Source: Anaerolineales bacterium
Lineage (GTDB): Bacteria > Chloroflexota > Anaerolineae > Epilineales > JAANWY01
Length of the DNA: 23,443 bases
Assembly (NCBI GenBank): GCA_018263655.1
Contig: JAANWY010000170.1
Span: forward strand, 1-23,443
Direction of reading: 5' to 3'
Shown here: in pieces, positions 14,832-21,027 of the stretch
Numbering within the stretch: position 1 is the first letter of the stretch
How the letters are laid out: the number at the start of each line of letters is the position of its first letter
Position numbers and translations under genes: made by a program
The notes under the pieces: model-generated
Database searches by the model: none
What the model saw: only the letters and a program-made list of their open reading frames with translations
What the model was told of the DNA's origin: nothing

Positions 14832-16109
14832 TCAGGCGGTCTTCTCCAGAGGCCACTGCATGGAACGGCCTGGATCGCGAACCGGGAGCGGCAAGGGGCA
14901 CGCCGCTCCTTCAATGACTTCCGCGCCGATCGTACACCGTTGAGGCAAACCGTATCCGGGCAAAGACGGGATCATATACATGACGTCGAGCAGCGCGCGC
15001 TCGATAATCGTGCGTAGGCCACGCGCGCCCGTCTTGTGGTCCATTGCTTTTTCGGCTGCTGCCTCCAGCGCCCCCTTGGTGAAGATGAGCTCAACATTGT
15101 CGAGGTCAAACAACTTCTGAAATTGTCGGATGATGGCGTTTTTGGGCTCGACAAGAATCCGGATCATCATTTCCCCATCTAGAGGGTCAACGCTAGTTAT
15201 GACCGAGAGCCGGCCAATGAACTCCGGGATCAAGCCGTACCCCAAGAGATCATCGGCCGTTGTCCGTCCTAACAGCCTGCCAATATCCCACTCCTCCCTC
15301 GGTATATCGGTGCTGCTGCGAAAACCGAAGGGCGGTCGCTCAACGACCCGCTTCTCGACAATCTTGTCGAGACCCTCGAAGGCGCCGCCACAGATGAAGA
15401 GGATATTGGTCGTGTCGAGTTGGATGAAATCCTGATGCGGATGCTTGCGACCGCCCTGAGGCGGCACGTTGGCCACTGTGCCTTCTATGATCTTGAGGAG
15501 TGCCTGTTGCACGCCCTCACCGGACACATCCCGGGTGATAGATGGATTATGGCCGCTCTTACGCGCGGTCTTGTCAATCTCGTCGATGTAGATAATGCCT
15601 CGCTCAGCACGCGACAGGTCACCGTCTGCAGCCTGAATCAGGCGGAGCAGGATGTTCTCCACATCCTCACCGACGTAGCCGGCCTCAGTCAGCGCCGTGG
15701 CGTCCGCGATGGTAAACGGCACATCCAGGATCTTGGACAGCGTCTGCGCAAGCAGCGTCTTGCCGCAGCCCGTTGGCCCAATGAGCAGAATATTACTCTT
15801 CTGGAGTTCGACGTTGTCGATCTCGGTCCAGCCGGCGTTGATCCGCTTATAGTGATTGTACACCGCAACCGACAACACCTTCTTAGCTCGATCCTGACCA
15901 ATCACATACTCGTTGAGATCATCATAAATCTCCTGAGGCGTCGGTGTGCGAGACAGGGCGAACTCCGGTGAGGTGGACGACGTTGTCTCCTCGTCCAGAA
16001 TCTCTATGCAGAGATCAACACACTCGTCGCAGATGTAGACCGCATCTGGCCCAGCGATGAGGCGGGTGACTTCACCCTGCTCCCGTTTGCAAAAAGAACA
16101 CTTGTGCAC
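14832..16109 (-). CDS. clpX: ATP-dependent Clp protease ATP-binding subunit ClpX
   Basis: ClpX is the AAA+ unfoldase that feeds substrates to ClpP in the cytoplasm. Numbered from the GTG at 16118, the N-terminal zinc domain has Cys7, Cys10, Cys30 and Cys33 (HKCSFC and YICDEC). Walker A is GPTGCGKT, Walker B is IIYIDEID, the pore loop is GYVGEDVEN, and RKHPHQ and ITRDVSGEGVQQALL are canonical. The ClpP-binding loop reads PPFGFRSS, so FGF replaces the usual IGF/LGF. Sensor 2 is in GARGLRTIIE. The start is either GTG 16109 (AGGAG 8 nt upstream, 425 aa, preferred) or GTG 16118, which overlaps the clpP stop as GTGA. Tight spacing indicates co-transcription with clpP and tig. Confidence 0.97.
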   Translation of the reverse strand: MHKCSFCKREQGEVTRLIAGPDAVYICDECVDLCIEILDEETTSSTSPEFALSRTPTPQEIYDDLNEYVIGQDRAKKVLSVAVYNHYKRINAGWTEIDNVELQKSNILLIGPTGCGKTLLAQTLSKILDVPFTIADATALTEAGYVGEDVENILLRLIQAADGDLSRAERGIIYIDEIDKTARKSGHNPSITRDVSGEGVQQALLKIIEGTVANVPPQGGRKHPHQDFIQLDTTNILFICGGAFEGLDKIVEKRVVERPPFGFRSSTDIPREEWDIGRLLGRTTADDLLGYGLIPEFIGRLSVITSVDPLDGEMMIRILVEPKNAIIRQFQKLFDLDNVELIFTKGALEAAAEKAMDHKTGARGLRTIIERALLDVMYMIPSLPGYGLPQRCTIGAEVIEGAACPLPLPVRDPGRSMQWPLEKTA

Positions 16110-16114
16110 AGCAA

Positions 16115-16765
16115 TCACTCCTGGCCGTCAGGCCCAATTGCAACCTCTTCAGTCGAAGGACCAGTCGGAATCTCGATCTTGCCCGGCAGAATATCGTCTA
16201 TCATCCCATAGTCTACCGCCTCCTCCGGCGTCAGGAACTTATCTCGCTCGAAGTCCTCGGCGATCGTTTCGGCTGTCTGACCTGTGTGATGAGCCAGGAT
16301 ATCGTGAATCTTGGCGTTCATGCGCAAGAGCTCGCGCGCGGCGATCTCCACATCCTGAGCATAGCCACGGCTGCTACCGCCGGCCGGGTGCATATGAAGC
16401 GTCGCGTTGGGCAACGCGTAGCGCTTGCCCTCCGTCCCACCGGCCAACAGGACGGTCGCCATACTGGCTGTCGCACCGACGGCAATGGACGAAATCGGCG
16501 CATCAACCACCTGCATGGTGTCATAGATGGCCAGGCCGGCCGTGACCATACCGCCCGGCGAGTTAATGTAGAATTGTATGTCCTGCTCCGGGTTCTCGCG
16601 GTTAAGATAGAGCATTTGGGCGATGATCAGATTCGCTACCTGATTCTCAATGGGTGTGCCCAGGAAGACAATGCGTTCTTTCAGCAGCAGCGAGTAGATG
16701 TCATACGCGCGTTCACCTCGCCCAGTGCTCTCAATGACCATCGGAATAAGCGCTCGGGGATCCAT
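16115..16765 (-). CDS. clpP: ATP-dependent Clp protease proteolytic subunit ClpP
   Basis: ClpP is the serine peptidase chamber of the ClpXP protease. The 216-aa protein from ATG 16765 (GAGGT 7 nt upstream) has the triad Ser101 (GATASMATVLLAGG), His126 (TLHMHPAGG) and Asp175 (FERDKFLT), all offset by four from the Escherichia coli Ser97/His122/Asp171 numbering. FYINSPGG is the conserved oligomer-contact and oxyanion region. The usual IHQP after the serine box is MHPA here, one residue shorter, which is unusual but keeps the His. The gene starts 29 bp after the tig stop and is followed at once by clpX. The longer frame to 16798 adds 11 unsupported residues. Confidence 0.97.
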   Translation of the reverse strand: MDPRALIPMVIESTGRGERAYDIYSLLLKERIVFLGTPIENQVANLIIAQMLYLNRENPEQDIQFYINSPGGMVTAGLAIYDTMQVVDAPISSIAVGATASMATVLLAGGTEGKRYALPNATLHMHPAGGSSRGYAQDVEIAARELLRMNAKIHDILAHHTGQTAETIAEDFERDKFLTPEEAVDYGMIDDILPGKIEIPTGPSTEEVAIGPDGQE

Positions 16766-16794
16766 TTCACATACCTCGTTTCTCGCTTTAGGCG

Positions 16795-18153
16795 TCATCC
16801 AACAACCGTCACATCCGATGCCTCAGATTCACCGCTCTCACCATTGACAGCGCCGGCATCGCCTGCTTCATCTGCTGCCCCGGTAGCCATCTCGATTAGG
16901 TGGTCGATCGCCTTTTCAGCTAACAACCGAGAACGTAACGAACGGCGCGACTCTTCAGAAGACAGTGAGGTACGCACCTGGGCAGCCTGGGCACTGTACA
17001 TTTCCGCAATCGTCTCGATTTCTCCATCAATCTCCGCCTCGCTGACCTCGAGGCCTTCGCGCTTGACCACTTCGGAGAGAATAGCGCCGCGCCTAATTCG
17101 CTCCTCTGCCTTGGGACGCTGTTCCACGCGCAGTTGACGCTCTGTCAAGCCTTCCATCAACAAGAGATTTTCCAGCGTTAGCCCTCGATCCTTCAATCGA
17201 GCTTCTAGGTCAGCCATGACACGATCAATTTCGTCCTCAAGCGCCTGGGCCGGATACTGGACAGTTGCCGTGTCCATGAGCTGTTGCATGACGCTTTCCG
17301 CCAACTCATTGTCAGCCTCAGTCTGAGCGCGGGCCAACAGGACCTCTCGCGTTCGTTCGCGCAGTTCTTCCAATGTTTCAAAATCGCCAACCGTCTGGGC
17401 CAGCTCATCGTCAAGTTCGGGCAACTCGCGTGCCTTCACCTCATGCAGAACGACCGTGAAAACACCAATCGCTCCGGCCAGATCCTCGTCGCCGAAGTCC
17501 GCCGGATAAACCAAGGAGAACTCTTGCGTTTGATCGGCCTCCATGCCGGCGATTTTCTCAAAGAAGCCCTCCGGCACGCCAGTGAGTCCGTCCGATGATA
17601 GCACAAAACTTATGTTTCGCCGATCGTAGACGGGTTCGCCACTTACTTTGATCTTTAAGTCAGCGATGACTTGGTCGCCCAGCTCGGCAGCGCGCTCCAC
17701 AGGCACGAGCTGCGCATTCTCATCCTGATACTCGCGGAGGATCTCCTCGATGTCCTCTTCGTTCACCTCGACAGCCGGCACCTCGAGTTGAACGCCGGCA
17801 TAATCCCCCAATTCTACCGAGGGAACCAACGGGATCGTCGCCGAAAGCGTCAACGGGTCGTAATTGGCAACGTCCAATGACTTGAAGTCATAGGGTTCGA
17901 TGCCGGCTTCCTCAATCGCTTCCTCATAAATCTGAGGGCCGATCTTCTCCAACGCGCTTTCCACTAGACGCTCTCGACCCACTCGCTGCGCGACGACGGC
18001 AAAGGGGGCTTTGCCCCGTCGGAAGCCCTGAATGTTAGTCTGACGAGCGTACTCACGTGCCACTGACCGCATGGCGCGATCCATGCGATTGTCATCAACC
18101 TCTATCACCAGCTCGATTTCTCGGGGACCTAGTTCTTGCGTCGTAACCTTCAA
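16795..18153 (-). CDS. tig: trigger factor, ribosome-associated chaperone
   Basis: Trigger factor binds ribosomes and nascent chains and has peptidyl-prolyl isomerase activity. The 452-aa protein has the ribosome-binding signature GFRRGKAP (about residues 45-52), an FKBP-like isomerase domain (about 160-245; GDQVIADLKIKV through FSLVYPADFGDEDLAG) and a long helical C-terminal chaperone domain. TTG 18153 is chosen because GAGGT lies 7 nt upstream; the frame continues to another TTG at 18183 without support. The C-terminal tail is acidic and Gly/Ala-rich. It heads the tig-clpP-clpX cluster, an order seen in many bacteria. No clear promoter was found in the gap after the palindromic element. Confidence 0.96.
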   Translation of the reverse strand: MKVTTQELGPREIELVIEVDDNRMDRAMRSVAREYARQTNIQGFRRGKAPFAVVAQRVGRERLVESALEKIGPQIYEEAIEEAGIEPYDFKSLDVANYDPLTLSATIPLVPSVELGDYAGVQLEVPAVEVNEEDIEEILREYQDENAQLVPVERAAELGDQVIADLKIKVSGEPVYDRRNISFVLSSDGLTGVPEGFFEKIAGMEADQTQEFSLVYPADFGDEDLAGAIGVFTVVLHEVKARELPELDDELAQTVGDFETLEELRERTREVLLARAQTEADNELAESVMQQLMDTATVQYPAQALEDEIDRVMADLEARLKDRGLTLENLLLMEGLTERQLRVEQRPKAEERIRRGAILSEVVKREGLEVSEAEIDGEIETIAEMYSAQAAQVRTSLSSEESRRSLRSRLLAEKAIDHLIEMATGAADEAGDAGAVNGESGESEASDVTVVG

Positions 18154-18190
18154 CTTGTTACCTCTTTGTGTGTTGACATACAAACTCGAT

Positions 18191-18303
18191 CACTGCGTGC
18201 CTGCACTAAAATAGACCGGAAAAAGGGGTCGGTGGAGGCGGCCGCCTCCACCGACCCCTTTTTCCGCATTTCTCAACTGCGAGGGCAGTAGCCTGAGCCA
18301 TTG
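18191..18303. repeat. dispersed palindromic element, copy 2
   Basis: A perfect 50-bp palindrome (arms 18217-18241 and 18242-18266, same centre GGCGGCCGCC) has outer stem CGGAAAAA/TTTTTCCG. On its right, read on the minus strand, are CTCAGGCTACTGCCC and AGTTGAGAAATGCGGAAAA exactly as in copy 1, so it is inverted relative to that copy. The inner stem sequence differs from copy 1 yet is fully self-complementary. ACTCGAT lies directly repeated at 18184-18190 and 18304-18310. It sits between tRNA-Leu and tig and, with A and T runs on both sides, could stop transcription in both directions. Confidence 0.7.
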
Positions 18304-18356
18304 ACTCGATTATAGCACAAGACAGCCAGAATGTGAAAGATTTGACAACCTTCCGC

Positions 18357-18401
18357 CAAGAAAAAGAGGCCGAGAATGATGGAAGCTGTCCATTCCCGAC
18401 C
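18357..18401 (-). terminator. intrinsic terminator of tRNA-Leu
   Basis: On the minus strand GGTCGGGAATG pairs with CATTCTCGGCC (18391-18401 with 18368-18378; 11 bp, two G-T wobbles) and is followed by TCTTTTTCTT. It lies 20 nt after the tRNA CCA end, the right place for a tRNA terminator. Confidence 0.75.
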
Positions 18402-18420
18402 CCGCTCACAAACTCCGTGT

Positions 18421-18505
18421 TGGTGGGGAAGGGGAGACTCGAACTCCCATGGGTTGCCCCACATGATCCTAAATCATGCGCGTCTGCCAATTCCGCCACT
18501 TCCCC
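18421..18505 (-). tRNA. tRNA-Leu (anticodon UAG)
   Basis: The cloverleaf is complete. The acceptor stem is GGGGAAG (5' end at 18505) with CTTCCCC, discriminator A and an encoded CCA (18423-18421). The anticodon arm is CATGA-TTTAGGA-TCATG with anticodon TAG, reading CUA and possibly other CUN leucine codons. A long variable arm (TGGG-GCAA-CCCA) marks it as class II, as expected for leucine, and the T arm is GGGAG-TTCGAGT-CTCCC. It has its own promoter and terminator. Confidence 0.97.
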
Positions 18506-18530
18506 ACGCTGAGCGAAATACCTTGATAAG

Positions 18531-18559
18531 ATTATAATCGCGGGTTGGCCATATGTCAA
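18531..18559 (-). promoter_or_regulatory. consensus sigma70 promoter of tRNA-Leu
   Basis: On the minus strand TTGACA (18554-18559) and TATAAT (18531-18536) are both perfect consensus hexamers separated by exactly 17 bp. Transcription would begin about 20 nt before the mature tRNA 5' end. It is divergent from the tatA promoter. Confidence 0.88.
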
Positions 18560-18571
18560 ACAAAATCCGCC

Positions 18572-18601
18572 TTGTTTGTATCCTCGGAGGTGTGCTATAA
18601 T
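18572..18601 (+). promoter_or_regulatory. extended -10 promoter of tatA
   Basis: TGCTATAAT (18593-18601) gives a perfect -10 with an extended TGn motif; TTGTTT at 18572-18577 is a fair -35 with an 18-bp spacer. The leader to the tatA ATG is about 48 nt and contains AAAGGA near 18642 as ribosome binding site. Confidence 0.72.
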
Positions 18602-18655
18602 CCACGTGGACGGAGAGACGATGTCCGGCCACGTGAATTGGAAAGGACAAAACAC

Positions 18656-18838
18656 ATGCCAAATCTCGGACCGGCGGAACTTATCATTCTGTTGGTGATC
18701 ATCCTGATCGTCTTTGGCGTCGGGCGTTTGCCAGAAATTGGCGGGGCGCTTGGTAAGGGCATTCGGGAGTTTCAAAACGCCAGCACAGGCACAGACGACG
18801 AGGCTGACGCGACCCAAGAGGAATCGAAAGAGGAATAG
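18656..18838 (+). CDS. tatA: Sec-independent twin-arginine translocase subunit TatA/TatE
   Basis: This 60-aa protein has the classic TatA layout: a short N-terminus, one membrane helix (ELIIILL-like, about residues 8-21), the FGVGRLPEIGGALGKGIREF hinge and amphipathic helix (about 20-40), and an acidic tail. TatA oligomers form the pathway by which folded proteins cross the membrane. No tatB or tatC is adjacent, so the other Tat parts lie elsewhere. ATG 18656 follows AAAGGA at about 9 nt. It is monocistronic and converges on rluD; no convincing terminator is seen in 18839-18923. Confidence 0.93.
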   Translation: MPNLGPAELIILLVIILIVFGVGRLPEIGGALGKGIREFQNASTGTDDEADATQEESKEE

Positions 18839-18923
18839 AGCGGCCGGCAAGGCCACTCCGGAGGCAGGGCGGAGAGAAGTCGGACACGACACTTTCCTCT
18901 GACTTACCCCGTCCTGACTTGAT

Positions 18924-19880
18924 CTACTGCAGCTCCTTTGGGATTTGACCGGCCAGCTCAAGGAGGATCTGCCGCAGGTCAGCCGGCAGCGGTGCGGCGA
19001 ACTCGCGTTCCGGGCCCGACGGCAACGTCAACGCGAGTTTCCACGCGTGCAAGAACTGGCGATCTACGTCGAGTCGCTGCCGGCGGTAACCGTACACCCG
19101 ATCCCCTACAACCGGGTACTCGATGGCAGCAAAATGCACGCGTATCTGGTGCGTCCGGCCGGTGATCGGTTGAACTGACACCAGCGAATAGTCGCCCAGA
19201 TACTCGATAAGATAATAGACCGTCTGTGCCGCCCGCCCGCCCCGGCTCAGGACCGCCATCCGCTGGCGGTGTCTAGGGTCGCGCCCAACCGGTGCGTCAA
19301 TCACCCCTTGGGGCGGGTGTAGCTGGCCCTCCAGCAATGCCACATACGTTTTTTCGACTTCCCGCCGCTTGAACTGACGTTGCAAGAAGCGTCGGGCTTC
19401 TTCGTGCTTCGCTACAAGAATCAGGCCTGACGTCCCTTTGTCCAGCCGATGTACGATACCCGGCCGGCGAGCCGGCCCCTTCCCACTCGCGGCCAACTCC
19501 GCAATCTCCGCGATATGCGCCAGCAGGGCGTTGACCAACGTACCCGTCTCATGGCCAGGCGCAGGATGCACAACCATGCCGGCTGGTTTATTGACCACAG
19601 CTAGGTCGCCATCCTCGTAGACGATGTCCAGCGGAATCGGCTCGGCGACCAGTTCCGGCTCTTCCTCCGGCGGCACCCGCGCCACGACGATGTCGCCGGC
19701 AGATAGTCGATAACTGGGCTTCACCGTTGTGCCAAGCACCGTCACCAAGCCTTCGTCGATCAAATCCTGGATTTGGGAACGAGACCGATCGGCGATCTGC
19801 GTCGCAAGAAATTTGTCGACGCGCTGGCCGGCAGCCGTCTCATCGATCTCGCGTTCAACGATGCGCTCGTCCTCTGGCAT
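18924..19880 (-). CDS. rluD: RluA/RluD-family 23S rRNA pseudouridine synthase
   Basis: This 318-aa protein has an N-terminal S4 RNA-binding domain (about residues 10-70; GQRVDKFLATQIADRSRSQIQ) and a pseudouridine synthase domain. The catalytic motif HRLDKGTSGL contains the essential Asp; VVNKPAGMVVHPAPGH and TGRTHQIRVH are also conserved. RluD-type enzymes modify uridines in helix 69 of 23S rRNA, but the family also includes RluC-like and YlyB-like members, so the exact target is not certain. ATG 19880 is preferred over a TTG at 19901. It follows lspA by 84 bp, and the lspA-rluD order is widespread. Confidence 0.92.
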   Translation of the reverse strand: MPEDERIVEREIDETAAGQRVDKFLATQIADRSRSQIQDLIDEGLVTVLGTTVKPSYRLSAGDIVVARVPPEEEPELVAEPIPLDIVYEDGDLAVVNKPAGMVVHPAPGHETGTLVNALLAHIAEIAELAASGKGPARRPGIVHRLDKGTSGLILVAKHEEARRFLQRQFKRREVEKTYVALLEGQLHPPQGVIDAPVGRDPRHRQRMAVLSRGGRAAQTVYYLIEYLGDYSLVSVQPITGRTHQIRVHFAAIEYPVVGDRVYGYRRQRLDVDRQFLHAWKLALTLPSGPEREFAAPLPADLRQILLELAGQIPKELQ

Positions 19881-19904
19881 AGCAAACCACACCAAAAACA
19901 ATCA

Positions 19905-19925
19905 CCGAGACACTTGTCGTCTCGG
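19905..19925 (-). terminator. possible attenuator between lspA and rluD
   Basis: CCGAGAC pairs with GTCTCGG (7 bp) around a 7-nt loop. On the minus strand TGATTGTTTTTGG follows, so the U-run starts about 5 nt after the stem. This is weaker than a standard terminator and might only reduce read-through into rluD. Confidence 0.35.
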
Positions 19926-19964
19926 CGATCTACGTCCTCTTCTCAACACGCAATACGCCACACG

Positions 19965-20537
19965 TCAGAAGTGGAAGGGCGACACCCTATCACCTTTGCG
20001 ACCTTCACCCTGATCTGCGACCGTTGCAGTATCCGCAACCCCATTCAGCTCCAAGTGATCGCCCCCTTCCGGTTCCTGCAACAAAAAGTAGGCTAGAATA
20101 CCTACCCCGGTGACGATGGCCACATCGGCCAGATTGAAGACGGGCCAAATCTTGAAATCGATGAAGTCAATCACGTGACCATGCTGCAGCCGATCCGCCA
20201 GGTTACCCAGAGCACCGCCGAGCTGTAAGCTCAGACTCAACCGAACCATCCAGTTCTGCGTCGGCAGGTAACGGTAGTAGACTAAGATCGCCCCCACGAC
20301 GATCACGGCAATCACCGCAAACAGGCTCCCCTGATCTGGGAATAGGCCGAACGCCGCCCCAGGATTGACTACATGCGTGACGCTTATGAAAGGCTTCAGA
20401 CTCGACACGGGATTCCAAGACCCGCCGAGGGGGAGCCGCGTCAGTACCAGATACTTACTCGCCTGATCCGCGCTGAAGACAAGGACAGCCAACGCGACGA
20501 GCAAGATGCGATCACGAATAGATTTCCGCAAAACCAA
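19965..20537 (-). CDS. lspA: lipoprotein signal peptidase (signal peptidase II)
   Basis: LspA cleaves signal peptides from diacylated prolipoproteins in the membrane. The frame shows SADQASKYL, VVNPGAAFGLF, GGALGNLADR and FNLADVAIVTG; the Asp residues in the last two are the catalytic pair. Four membrane helices are visible. No ATG exists near the N-terminus. TTG 20537 is preferred, with AGGGG 5 nt upstream (190 aa); TTG 20558 is possible. The C-terminal tail of about 35 residues (QEPEGGDHLELNGVADTATV onward) is longer than usual and includes a GTGATAGGGT-type repeat, so it may be a late addition. The gene lies between the DksA/TraR-like gene and rluD. Confidence 0.94.
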   Translation of the reverse strand: MVLRKSIRDRILLVALAVLVFSADQASKYLVLTRLPLGGSWNPVSSLKPFISVTHVVNPGAAFGLFPDQGSLFAVIAVIVVGAILVYYRYLPTQNWMVRLSLSLQLGGALGNLADRLQHGHVIDFIDFKIWPVFNLADVAIVTGVGILAYFLLQEPEGGDHLELNGVADTATVADQGEGRKGDRVSPFHF

Positions 20538-20571
20538 ACGAACCCCTAACCCAGACAAGTTAGAATCGCCA

Positions 20572-20973
20572 TCAGTACCTGGGCAATTCGAAATCGCTGC
20601 GCTCTCTCGAGGCGCAATCGATGCAGAGATTGGCGAAAGGCACAGCTCTCAGCCGAGCTCGGTCGATCCACTGTCCGCACTTGCGGCACTGTCCGTACGC
20701 GCCGCGCTCCAGGGCGCCCAAGGCCTCGTTCACATCCGCGAGCGTGCCGGCCAGCGTGTTGCGCAGCGTCAGCGCCATTGACTGCTCGTAGACCGCTGAC
20801 GCATCATCCGCCTGGTGTTGATCGATGCCGGCATTCTCGCCGCCGACATACTCGACAATTTCTTGTTCCCCGATTTCGATCCCCTTCTCCATCCAAGTCT
20901 TTGCTTGGCTCAACAGGTCCTGCATTTCCGCCAAGAACTCTTCACGATAGGGAGGTCGATCCCCATGTGCCAT
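20572..20973 (-). CDS. TraR/DksA-type zinc-finger protein
   Basis: This 133-aa protein has an N-terminal helical coiled-coil region (about residues 8-90) and a C-terminal four-Cys zinc finger (CRKC about 96-99, then CIDC about 117-120), the TraR/DksA arrangement. DksA family proteins act on RNA polymerase through the secondary channel; the acidic coiled-coil tip needed for that is not certain here, and small members near ileS/lspA are mostly uncharacterised. ATG 20973 is preferred, with GGGGTG about 8 nt upstream; GTG 20982 is an alternative. It lies 54 bp after ileS and just before lspA, so it is probably in the same transcript. Confidence 0.88.
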   Translation of the reverse strand: MAHGDRPPYREEFLAEMQDLLSQAKTWMEKGIEIGEQEIVEYVGGENAGIDQHQADDASAVYEQSMALTLRNTLAGTLADVNEALGALERGAYGQCRKCGQWIDRARLRAVPFANLCIDCASRERSDFELPRY

Positions 20974-21027
20974 CTTTGCCACACCCCATTTCTATATCCG
21001 CACCTCTAGCCCTCTGCTCCTCCACTT

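Noticed and set aside
14474..14914. 146-aa minus ORF over the clpX-lit gap
   Set aside because: It overlaps the ends of two supported genes in another frame and includes the repeat hairpin.
15420..15971. 183-aa + ORF
   Set aside because: It is antisense to well-conserved clpX motifs and has no family features.
18206..18961. 251-aa minus ORF across the tRNA-Leu region
   Set aside because: It runs through the palindrome, terminator, complete tRNA-Leu, both promoters and antisense to tatA, so it cannot be a real gene.
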